Of a DNA stretch of 64,000 nt, positions 45,808 through 54,567 are shown piece by piece. The position numbers and the translations under genes were made by a program. Origin of the DNA: Exophiala sp. HKRS030 (lineage: Eukaryota > Ascomycota > Eurotiomycetes > Chaetothyriales > Herpotrichiellaceae); contig JAHWDD010000006.1 in assembly GCA_023897205.1 (NCBI GenBank), forward strand, positions 1,798,001 through 1,862,000. Direction: 5' to 3'. Numbering within the stretch: position 1 is the stretch's first letter; every line of letters begins with the position of its first letter. The notes under the pieces are model-generated. The model saw nothing but the letters and a program-made list of their open reading frames with translations, was not told where the DNA came from and made no database searches.

Positions 45808-45835
45808 GATGATGATGATGATGATGATGATGATG
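45808..45835. repeat. GAT trinucleotide microsatellite
   Basis: About nine GAT units ending just before the stop codon of the minus-strand kinase-like gene. Confidence 0.85.
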
Positions 45836-45839
45836 CTAA

Positions 45840-46658
45840 TCAGCCGGTTGGAGGGGTACCGGTACCTGTAACGTAAGATCGTTCAGTCGGCATGGGCGAG
45901 CCGATCTCTTTGGCGTATATTTCCCTCAATTCCTTCACAACTTCTGCGGCTGAATGGTACTGTCCAAGCCAGCACTTGGTGATGACAGAGGCGATGGCAA
46001 CCCTGGACAACTCCCGAAAGTGGTGGGCAGCCGAGTGGGTACTGTTCCAGGAAGGTTCGTTGCCCGTGCTGATTTGGTACATGATGCCTCCTAGAGCAAA
46101 TAGATTGTCTTGTATATCTGGCTTGGTGGCATCGGTGCCGGGGCGCCCAAACCCCTTATCGGACCTTTCCCGAGGGACAGAGCCATCGATGGACGAGCTG
46201 GTGAAGTCATGGAGCTTGATGTTTTCGTTCTTGTCCATGAAGAGATTTCGGGTGCTCAGGTTGGACTTGATGACACCCTTTCCGTGGATGTAGGCACATG
46301 CTTCAGCAGCTTGGATCGACCACTTCAGTGTCTGCTTCAAAGGAGGCGGTTTTCCCACACTGGCAAACATGAACAGCCGTCCGCTCAGGTTGATCTTCAG
46401 CCTCTCCACGACGTGTCCACCCTCGAAGGCGTACCTGAACTCGCAGATTCGGTCATGTTTTCCGAGTCTTTCGTAGATGGTCCTTTCGAGCTGAAGCCTC
46501 TCACGGGCCTCTTCAGTATGGTATTCTGTCTCCTCCATCTCCAGGATAACTTTTAAGATGTTGTCGTCGTCAATGGCGAAGACATGGTCGAATGGTCCAG
46601 TACCAAGGCATCTTCCTGGTGACATGGAATTCTGAAAGTCTATATCCTCAGTCTCCAT
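45840..46658 (-). CDS. Protein kinase-like protein, probably a pseudokinase
   Basis: Single exon of 272 residues, a small kinase fold of a type common in ascomycetes. The N-lobe has a reduced Gly loop (LGTGPFDHVFAI) and a possible ATP-binding lysine in NILKVI. The catalytic loop reads GVIKSNLSTRNLF, where active relatives have H-x-D-L-x-x-x-N; the catalytic aspartate is replaced by asparagine. The magnesium motif reads HDFTSS instead of DFG, keeping Asp but losing Gly. C-lobe features remain (DNLFALGGIMYQISTG). These changes argue against normal phosphotransfer. Role unknown. It is a single ORF with no sign of decay (no stops), so it is probably a functional non-catalytic protein. Confidence 0.75.
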   Translation of the reverse strand: METEDIDFQNSMSPGRCLGTGPFDHVFAIDDDNILKVILEMEETEYHTEEARERLQLERTIYERLGKHDRICEFRYAFEGGHVVERLKINLSGRLFMFASVGKPPPLKQTLKWSIQAAEACAYIHGKGVIKSNLSTRNLFMDKNENIKLHDFTSSSIDGSVPRERSDKGFGRPGTDATKPDIQDNLFALGGIMYQISTGNEPSWNSTHSAAHHFRELSRVAIASVITKCWLGQYHSAAEVVKELREIYAKEIGSPMPTERSYVTGTGTPPTG

Positions 46659-47653
46659 CGTCCATGAGTATCAAGTCACCAAGAAGGTGTGGAGAACTGG
46701 TTGAAGAGTGGATCGTTTCCCTGGGATCATTATGTTTGACTACAGAGAGAATGGCAGAGTGAGTGAGAGCCTGAGAGGTAGGGCCCGACGCGGGGCGAGA
46801 GCATGAGAGGGTAATAAGGACGGGCAGGGGGTGCAAGGGTGTCCCGGGTCCCAGATAAATGGATGTCAGATTGGCGGTGACTTCGATCATACGAGATCGG
46901 TGGCTTGACGCCAAAAATCTGTCACATGCAGCTATACGAGTGCTACCAGCCTTGATTTACTCCTCGATCCTGGTCAGCCTGATGCATTGTGTTTGAGGTT
47001 GATGGTCACTGTCGCGACTCCCTCAATTCATACCAAAGCACTCACCCATATTCTCTCTTCTTTTGTCCATTCATTCATGTGCCATTTATTTCAGGTAGAC
47101 TCCAGCTTCGAAATGTCGAAAAATGTCGCATTCAAAAACGCCTCAAAAGAGAGACAACTGGCGCATAGGATAGGATCTCCGACGATATTGTGCTCAGTTA
47201 TGCAACAGGAAAACACTCAAACAAACAGAGAATCCGCGTTTGCAGTTTGAGATGTGTATACATGACGACTTGGAATGTCAACGACCCTGTCCCCCAATTG
47301 TCTACAGCATCCTCCATTGTGCAAACATCCCGTGAGTCCTTCAAAGGCGCTGGGTCGTTGACTTGTACCATGTTAGACATCACTCCCGACGTAACAGCAA
47401 AATTGAGTCTCAATATGCGCCAGACAGAACGACGAGGGAGGAGACCAGAAGTCTTTAAAGCGTTGACTTCTCTCCTTAAAAGCAACGGTGTACGGAGTAA
47501 GTGTGGTCCGGAAAAGAGAAAGAGGAGCTGTCCCCACTCTTCGTCTACCGAAAGCCAAAACAGAGTACTTCAGGCGGAATCGTCGCCCTGCCAAGAAATT
47601 GAAGTCATAATTTAAAATAGGGAAAATTTCCATCAAATTCCACCTTGAATTTT
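46659..47653. other. Intergenic region before the tRNA gene
   Basis: About 1 kb with one TACGGAGTA motif at 47491-47499. Open frames here are not protein-like. Confidence 0.5.
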
Positions 47654-47838
47654 GGGAGGATGGCCGAGGTATGTAACTATCTAATCAACTTTCAATCATT
47701 TCATCCTCTAACATCTTTACCTAGTTGGTTATGGCGTGGGACTCAAGTGAAATACTTGGACTGAACATTCAGTCTATCTGGTCTTGTGCCTTCTCATGGG
47801 ATTTATTGCCCGCGTGGGTTCGAATCCCACTCCTCTCA
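47654..47838 (+). tRNA. tRNA-Leu(CAA) with anticodon-loop intron and a GT-AG insertion in the D-loop
   Basis: Mature parts are 47654-47668, 47725-47747 and 47791-47838, 86 nt including discriminator A73. The acceptor stem GGGAGGA pairs with TCCTCTC (one G-T). The D-stem GCC/GGC pairs with G13-T22 wobble. The anticodon stem TGGGA pairs with TCTCA. The anticodon CAA is at 47744-47746. The long variable arm (GGG to CCC) and T-arm GTGGG TTCGAAT CCCAC complete a class II tRNA. The canonical intron 47748-47790 follows G37; its ACTTG can pair with CAAGT of the anticodon loop, as usual. A further 56-nt insertion, 47669-47724, lies between G15 and T16 and splits the pol III A box. Removal restores TGGCCGAGTTGG, a perfect A box. 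Confidence 0.88.
47669..47724 (+). other. Spliceosomal-type intron-like insertion in the tRNA D-loop
   Basis: It begins GTATGT, has a CTAAC branch-like motif at 47708-47712 and ends CTAG. Length (56 nt) and spacing from branch to acceptor (12 nt) are what this genome shows in protein gene introns. It does not resemble the short pyrimidine-poor anticodon introns cut by tRNA endonuclease. Confidence 0.7.
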
Positions 47839-47841
47839 TTC

Positions 47842-47847
47842 TTTTTT
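47842..47847 (+). terminator. Pol III terminator (T6)
   Basis: Run of six T residues four bases after the tRNA end, as expected for an RNA polymerase III unit. More T runs follow near 47872. Confidence 0.7.
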
Positions 47848-48181
47848 GCTTTGCCTTCTTTCTTTTTTTTGTCTTTCATGTCATTCAGGATACTGAGTAA
47901 CAAAGCCTTGAAATCCTTGATGAATCCTTCGATGCCTCCAGGAAACAAGAAACGCCAAGCCGCACGTGATGCTCGCCTCCAATAGCTCTTGCTAGAAGTT
48001 GACATCAAATTAAACAGAGGGAGCTTTTGGGACTACTCCGCCTACACATATCATCAACAGATGCATTCCTATCAATGCCCATTAAGAATAACTCGGCCTG
48101 ATAGATCGCCGTAGGTCCGTGGCTCGGCATGTTGAGGCTGAAGACTGTCTACTTATTCCCAGCCTTTGCTTTGGTATCGCC
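47848..48181. other. Intergenic region after the tRNA
   Basis: About 330 bp to the next start codon. A minus-strand open frame (47769-48008) runs from here into the antisense of the tRNA. Its first 45 codons look faintly amphipathic, but the rest is tRNA antisense, so it is not annotated as a gene. Confidence 0.4.
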
Positions 48182-49808
48182 ATGGCCGGGCATAGCGCTA
48201 TGTTGCGTACCAAGACAGGCTGCTTGACATGTAAGTCGCGTCACCAATTGAACAAAAGTGCTGGTCGTATCACTGCGTGCTAAACAGGGTCAAAGGCAGG
48301 GGTAGACGCAAGAAATGTGGTGAAGAAAGACCTCGTTGCCAGAAATGTATCAAATCTAACAGAATTTGTTCGTGGCCGGGCAAAGAAGAGCTCCGAGACC
48401 GTCGGTACACACGGGCATTGAGAGTATCAGCGTCGCCACCGAGCACTCCAGGTACTACCTCTTCTCATGAGGCGCCACTGTCAGCAACAAATCCGTTGTC
48501 AAAGACCAGACAACCGGCGTCCACTCTTTGCCGCGAGCTTAGTATCAACACGGATCTGTTTAATTCGATCAAATTCAAATCGGATCTCGAGGTTGATTGC
48601 ATGCGGAATTTCTTCCTAGACTTTCTACCGTTGTCGCTCTTGTCTTCTGCACATTCTGGATTCCATTCGTCATACATCCCGGAAATAGTCCATATGTTGC
48701 TTGAATTTGACGGCCTGAAAGATATTAGTGTGGCCTGTGGCGCTGCGCGACTCCACGTTGCAACTGGAAATGTGCAACTACATCAAGCCGGTTTTGCATA
48801 TTACTCTCGCGCAATGTCTCGGATCAATCGAGCGCTCAGCAATATCGATTGGAGCCGTGATCATTACAATGATGCTATAATGACGACTATCAACTTTCTC
48901 TACATTCATGGGGTGAGTGTAATCCAGGTTGAATCTGTAAGAAGTTGTGGGGTTAATGACTTGATCATCAGGTTTTCGACAAGGGCACATACAAGGATAT
49001 CCCGAAACATGTGAACGGCGCCATCCAGCTAATCAATCTTCGCTGCCGCAACTCAAAATCATCTCCACTGGCACGACCAATCCACCGCATTCTCTGGGAG
49101 TCTGTCCTCTACCAAATGTTCCGTCAGACTGTTCGACATCCATTCGTGATCGACTTTGAGCCTGACCTGGACTTCGCAACAAAAGCAGAGAAACTTTTGC
49201 GGTCGTTGACATTTCCCGATGCTTCGCCTGCAGATAACAGCCCAGTGATTGGTTTCCCCTTGGGACTCCAGAAACTTATCATCGAAGTAGTTCAACTGTG
49301 CAAGACTCCGTCTCGGCCGGAAGATCGTGTACTACATCGACTGCACGAAGAGATGGAACAATGGGAAACATCACTCCCTGAGGAAGGTTGCTGCGTCGAC
49401 GAGGGTAGCGAAGCTGATGGGACAGGAATTCATATACAAGAAACTCGGTCGTTCTATGAGCATTCTACTAGCTTGCACATACTTTCGGTATCCCTTCTTC
49501 TAGACTGGGTTTCCAAGTCTACTGCAGTCTCTGACCCTATAAACCATCATCTGACACCCTCCGGAAAGTCGTGGCAGTTGAGCAGGGCACTGCAGATAAT
49601 GCAATGCCCTCGGATCAAAGAAGACTGGTCAAAGTGCTATCTCGGCTCGTGGCCGGCTCTTGTTTTTGGCTATGCTGTCGATTCACCCGAAGATGTCGCT
49701 GTGATACGACAAGACCTGCAACACAGATACCAGGCGATATATTCCGGAGAGGAACTTTCATTCCTCGTTGAGCTAGAGGAAGTCTGGCAGAAAAGAGGCA
49801 TTCTGTGA
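48182..49808 (+). CDS. Zn2Cys6 transcription factor
   Basis: Exons are 48182-48230, 48296-48912 and 48972-49808, giving 500 residues. The first intron splits the zinc cluster after its second cysteine. With donor GTAAGT at 48231 and acceptor AAAG ending at 48295 the join reads CLTCRGRRKKCGEERPRC, then QKCIKSNRIC, a perfect CX2CX6CX6CX2CX6C. Two other nearby acceptors (ending 48287 and 48299) would shift the frame with this donor. The rest matches the fungal-specific factor domain 2 type: MRNFFLDFLPLSLLS, GAIQLINLRCR and a C-terminal region ending VELEEVWQKRGIL. Probably a nuclear regulator of local metabolic genes; it converges with the 2-hydroxyacid dehydrogenase gene. Targets unknown. Confidence 0.88.
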
Positions 49809-49842
49809 CTCTGATCTAAGCAACATTCTGCGATGTGCGAAT

Positions 49843-50888
49843 CTATCTTGGTGGCAGTTGCTCTGGGACTATGGTCAAAAGCTCTTCCCCTAGAACACCA
49901 CGACGGGCGTTCTCCATCGCCAGCGTCTCCATTTTGGCCAAGGTCTCTGTTGTATGTGTGCCGAGATGTGGAATCAGCAGAGCACGCTCATTCTTCAACA
50001 GTCTTTCATCGACTTGGGGCTCCCTTTCGTACACATCCAGACCAACTGCTGCAACCTTTCCGGCGTCCAGCGCTTCCGCCATAGCGGCCTCGTCGATAAT
50101 TGCACCTCGAGCGGTGTTGACAATGACAACACCAGGTCTCATCTTTGCGATCTGCTCTTTGCCGATAAGATGTGTTGTACCTTTGGTCAGTGGCACGTGG
50201 ACGGAAATAACGTCGCTGTCGGACAGCAACTGGTCGAAGGAGACGTATATTGCTCCATCAGCCTGATCAGTTGGAAGTTCTCTCCGATTGTGGTAAATTG
50301 CATTCATGCCGAAAGGTCGAGCCCTTTGCACGACTGCCTTGCCGACACGGCCCATTCCAAGGATACCCAATGTCTTCCCCTGAGGGTCATGTCCAAAGTC
50401 AACTCCCCTTTTGAAGTTACCCTTGTGAATGCTATTGATGGCCGGGTTTAATTGTCTCAGTGCTCCAAGGAGCAAGAATATGGCGAGGTCTGCAGTAGCA
50501 TTGGTCACAGGGTCAGGTGCATAGGTGACGGTGATGTTCCGTATTGCACATGCATCCACATCAATTTGATCATATCCTGCTCCATTGTGGCAGATGAACT
50601 TTAACGTTGGTGGGAGTTGATCAATGAACTCCTTGTCGAAATTCCCGGCGACCTTCTCTGGGTTAGAATGATTCAACGACGAGGGCAAATCCTACTCACC
50701 GCACCGCTTGCAGAAGTCCTATAAATCGCTTCCACATTGTGATATTTGTTGCGAACATCCCCAAAGAATTCCTTCCGCGACTTACTAGTCACCACTTCAC
50801 ATTGTGCGACCCGACACAACGCCTCATATGCGGCTACCGCGTGTCTTACTGGATTGAAGAAGAGTATCCGAGGTTTCGTTGCTATCAT
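49843..50888 (-). CDS. D-isomer-specific 2-hydroxyacid dehydrogenase
   Basis: Exons on the minus strand are 50888-50700 and 50655-49843, giving 333 residues. The NAD(P)-binding motif is GILGMGRVGKAV. The catalytic residues can be seen: Arg in VNTARGAIIDE, Glu in DVYEREP and His in IPHLGTHTTE. The substrate loop ICHNGAGYDQID is typical of the glyoxylate/hydroxypyruvate reductase branch. It would reduce glyoxylate, hydroxypyruvate or a related 2-keto acid to the D-hydroxyacid in the cytosol. The 44-nt intron ends in tandem acceptors (CAGAG); the second one keeps the frame (SGAKVAGNF). The gene ends only 34 bp from the stop of the convergent Zn2Cys6 gene. Confidence 0.9.
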
Positions 50889-51963
50889 GATATCGGCCCG
50901 ATATGATATATCTGATCCTTTTCGGCTGCAGTACAAGTTGTCAGTATGTTCAGGTTATTCGGATCTTGTTAGCGATGTTGGTGATTTGTTTCACATGAGT
51001 CAAAGCATCAATTTCTATGTTGTTGCGACGAACAGCCTCGAGAGCCTCGTGGGCTAGTCGTCGGCCAAAAGATTACCAGGTAGTGCGACAGCCTCAACGG
51101 CGAGCGTCGGCATGTATTCCGAATCAGGAGCCGAGCTTGACTTGGCCACTTCACATGCATCCCGAGTGCGGTGAAAGGGAAATGCTGCTTTATATGTTCA
51201 TACCCTGAGCATGGATCGAGTCCCTTCGATAATCCCTAAAAGTGCCTGCTGTAGGTAAGGACGCCGGGCAATCTTCTAGCCGACGAGGCTGAAGACTTCT
51301 CACTCGAGGCTACCACAATCATTATCAACGTCCGATCATGATGGACTTATAACAATGTTAAGTCCAGAGGGACGAACATAATGTCCTCTGTGCCATCTGT
51401 GGGCATATTACACACCACTCTGCTTGCGACTCATGACGATGGCTCTTCGGGGTCTGCTGAATCCCATTCACCCTTCCCCATGTAACTGGAATCGCCCAGA
51501 GTCTACCGAGTACGGAGTGCGCCGTGGGATCATTGCTTAGATCATCGGCCGATGCACTGCGGAGTATTTCGTCTTCTATGACCTTCCGCAAACAGAAGTC
51601 TATCCGCCATGGTGTGTCTGCATCAGGAAACCAAAACCTGCCAGACGAAGCACTCGTTCCTTGCCGCTTCAAACATTTGGTAGAACGCCCAGAGTTGGAG
51701 TTGCCGCTTTTCAGAGATGCTGACACGGGACAACGTTCGACATCCCCCCGGTCTTTGCTTTCACTATCGACTCAAATGGCGGGTATTAGTTCTCGGGGTT
51801 TGTCACTCGACTTCTCTGGTGATGATCGACTGTTCTGGTGATCAGGCTTGAAGCAATATACCTCAGTTATGACGATTCTTTTCTGACGACGGTGTATATA
51901 TATTCCTACGGCGGCACAAGTCGAACTCGAGAACTTGATCAGAGGTAAGCTCTTGTTTATTCT
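50889..51963. promoter_or_regulatory. Divergent intergenic region, dehydrogenase and flavin oxidoreductase
   Basis: About 1.07 kb without a supported gene. A TATATATAT element lies at 51895-51903, about 60 bp before the first ATG of the flavin oxidoreductase. Confidence 0.5.
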
Positions 51964-53997
51964 ATGATCCCAACATCTCGAATTGAAAATAAAATGGTAG
52001 AATTCGTCGCGGAAAGGAAGCACCGTCGCGCTCAGCGACCGGCACGCTCCTCATCTCGGCCAAGTCAGAAACTCAAGGCCATCGAGGGACTTCGCAAAAC
52101 GATGGCCTTCTTCCAGCCCTCTGACTGGCACGAGGGTGAAAAGGCCATTCACAAACGGACAGGAGTCGAATATAATGACAACCCGACATCTCCATTTCTC
52201 TACCCCCGTGCGGCAAACCAAGTTGCCCGCTACCCACTCCTGGCGGTGGGCACCCTTGACAGTGACGACAACCCATGGTGTACCATCTGGGGAACGGGCG
52301 AGCCGCCCATCGCACAAGCAATCGGTCAAAGTATCCTAGGCATCCGCACAGCCGTTGATGCATCGTTCGACCCCGTCGTCCAGGCCCTATACCAAGGCAA
52401 ATCCGACGGCGAAGTTCTGCGGGAGGAAGGTACCAGTCGTCTCATCAGTGCGATGACCATTAATCTTGAAGAACGAGGCCGTGTCAAGCTAGCAGGCCAC
52501 CTAATAGCCGGTGCGCTCAATACTTCTACCTCTCCAGACGACTCCGTCCAGGACCCTTCAACCGGCAAAGCAGGAGAGGCCCAACTGGTGACCAAAATCA
52601 CCATGGCACTGGCCAACTGCCCGAAATACCTCAACAAGAAAATCATCACATCCGCGACCCCGACGCCGAAACTGCTATCTACATCTGCCCATCTCACCGA
52701 CGCCGCCCTCGCCATCATCGCAAAATCCGATCTCTTCTTCCTCGCCACCTCGCACGAACACGAAGACATGGACTGCAACCACCGTGGCGGCCCACCTGGA
52801 TTTGTGCGAGTCGAGCAACCCTCGTCCCCCTCCTCTCCCAGCTCCATCATCTGGCCCGAATACTCAGGCAACAACCTCTACCAGACGCTCGGCAATCTCG
52901 AAACCACGCCTCGCGCGGGTCTGGTCTTCCCCGACTTCTCGACGGGCGACGTACTCTACGTCACAGGCGAAACAACCACTCTCGTCGGCGCCGAGGCGTC
53001 CAACGTTCTGGCCAAGTCGACGCTCGCCGTGCGTCTGAACGTCACGGCCGCAAGGCTTGTCCAGACCGGCCTTTCCTTCCGAGGCACACCCTCCAACGAC
53101 GCCACTCAGGGCCTGTCACCCTACAATCCGCGCGTGCGGTACTTGTTGTCCGAGCACAACGACCCTACCACGAACGTCGAGGCGGGATCTTCCCCGCCGG
53201 CGAACGCCTCCCTCGTGGCCAAGACCCGTCTCACACCCACCATCACTCGCTACCGTTTCGCCCTGGACGACCCTGGCGTTTTCGGGCCGTGGAAGCCGGG
53301 ACAGTACGTCACGCTGGACCTCTCGTCCGAACTGGACATGGGTTACAGCCACATGCGCGACGACGACCCGACGAGTCTGAACGACGACTTCATCCGCACG
53401 TTCACCGTCTCCAGCGTCCCCGGCACCCTGGGTGCCCACGGGGAGGAATTCGAAATCACGGCTCGCTCGGTGGGAAGCGTGACGAAGTGGCTCGAACACC
53501 AACGCCCGGGCACGTGTGAAGCCGGCGTCCGTGGGTTCGGCGGGGATTTTGTATTCGACTGGGGAGACGATGGTGACCAAAAAAAGCGTCGCGTCGGCTT
53601 CGTCGCGGCAGGGATAGGCATCACTCCACTTCTGGGCCAGATGGGGGACATTACTGAAGAGATCATCGCGTCTTCGCGGCTCGAGGTGTGGTGGAGCCTC
53701 GGCCTCAAAGATGTGAACCTGGCACTGGACATTCTACAGACGTACCCGCGGCTGAGCGGCGCGATGGAGTTGTTCGTGACGGGTACCTCGGAGGCGGAAA
53801 CGGACCCGGCGGGGACGACGGACAAACTCGTCGCGACCGGCGTCACCGTCCACAAGAGGAGACTCGGTCGGGAAGATTTGAGACGTGCCGCCGGCGGCGT
53901 GGACGACTGGTACATTTGTACCGCCCCGGCCATGAGAAAGGTCGTCCAGGGTTGGATGCCGGACAAATCTTTTGTCTTTCAAAATTTCGATTACTGA
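51964..53997 (+). CDS. Fusion oxidoreductase: FMN split-barrel (PNPOx-like) plus ferredoxin reductase-type FAD/NAD module
   Basis: Single exon, 677 residues from the ATG at 51964; in-frame ATGs also lie at residues 11 and 47, and homologues of this fungal family begin close to residue 47 (WHEGEKAIH). The N-terminal half (about 50-370) is the pyridoxamine phosphate oxidase-like FMN-binding split barrel (RYPLLAVGTLDSDDNPWCT, SDLFFLATSHEH, GNLETTPRAGLVFPDF). The C-terminal half (about 410-677) resembles flavodoxin/ferredoxin reductases: FIRTFTVSS for FAD and AAGIGITPLLGQ for the nucleotide, ending FVFQNFDY. No 2Fe-2S motif is seen. It may pass electrons from NAD(P)H through FAD to FMN; substrate unknown. 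The basic first 45 residues, if translated, could be a mitochondrial presequence. Confidence 0.85.
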   Translation: MIPTSRIENKMVEFVAERKHRRAQRPARSSSRPSQKLKAIEGLRKTMAFFQPSDWHEGEKAIHKRTGVEYNDNPTSPFLYPRAANQVARYPLLAVGTLDSDDNPWCTIWGTGEPPIAQAIGQSILGIRTAVDASFDPVVQALYQGKSDGEVLREEGTSRLISAMTINLEERGRVKLAGHLIAGALNTSTSPDDSVQDPSTGKAGEAQLVTKITMALANCPKYLNKKIITSATPTPKLLSTSAHLTDAALAIIAKSDLFFLATSHEHEDMDCNHRGGPPGFVRVEQPSSPSSPSSIIWPEYSGNNLYQTLGNLETTPRAGLVFPDFSTGDVLYVTGETTTLVGAEASNVLAKSTLAVRLNVTAARLVQTGLSFRGTPSNDATQGLSPYNPRVRYLLSEHNDPTTNVEAGSSPPANASLVAKTRLTPTITRYRFALDDPGVFGPWKPGQYVTLDLSSELDMGYSHMRDDDPTSLNDDFIRTFTVSSVPGTLGAHGEEFEITARSVGSVTKWLEHQRPGTCEAGVRGFGGDFVFDWGDDGDQKKRRVGFVAAGIGITPLLGQMGDITEEIIASSRLEVWWSLGLKDVNLALDILQTYPRLSGAMELFVTGTSEAETDPAGTTDKLVATGVTVHKRRLGREDLRRAAGGVDDWYICTAPAMRKVVQGWMPDKSFVFQNFDY

Positions 53998-54567
53998 GTC
54001 GTAGCCATGTCCGGTGTTTCGTGTACCAAAAGGGATGCTGTTGTTTGTATACAATATGTATATGTATAAACATCCAGAAAGTTGAAACACTCAACACAAT
54101 AAACGTGTTAATTCTCACGTACCCAACTTTTTTGAGTCCAGAAACGTCTCTCCCCGTCTTTTGGACCTGATCAGAGTACTTCCCATACAGTACAGACCAA
54201 ATAACAATCGAGACATTTTCCGTAGGTCAAGAACGAAATCCGAGACAGCGAGAGAAGCAAAATCAGACACCTGCCATTTTTTGTGTCACTCCGTAGTGGT
54301 ATCTAGATGGCATCCCAAGTCCTTTGCCCACCCAAAGGGGGTTTCGAATACGACGGGGCCAGGGCAAAAGCAAAGACGATTGTAAAAAATCACATTAGGC
54401 ATGACAAACAAAACAAGAAAAGAAGAAACGCCTTGCCGCCCCCGTATCTCTAAAATGCTGCTACAAATTTGTCTTTTCAAGGTATCTCTTTTCCGCGATA
54501 ATAAAAAAAAAGAAATCATGCCAGACCCAGCCTAAGACGAAGATTCCCCAAAAGAGAGAGCGAGAGC
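53998..54567. other. Convergent intergenic region
   Basis: 570 bp between the oxidoreductase stop and the KAR2 stop, with several A/T-rich stretches consistent with 3' UTRs. No gene seen. Confidence 0.5.

Noticed and set aside
47769..48008. Minus-strand small ORF ending in a SGIRTHAG-like peptide
   Set aside because: Most of the second half is antisense of the tRNA; such peptides are a usual artefact of translating tRNA genes.
48231..48299. Alternative intron 48235-48299 for the second Zn2Cys6 gene
   Set aside because: It also gives CX6C, but uses a poor GTCGCG donor; the GTAAGT to AAAG pair gives the better motif CRGRRKKC.
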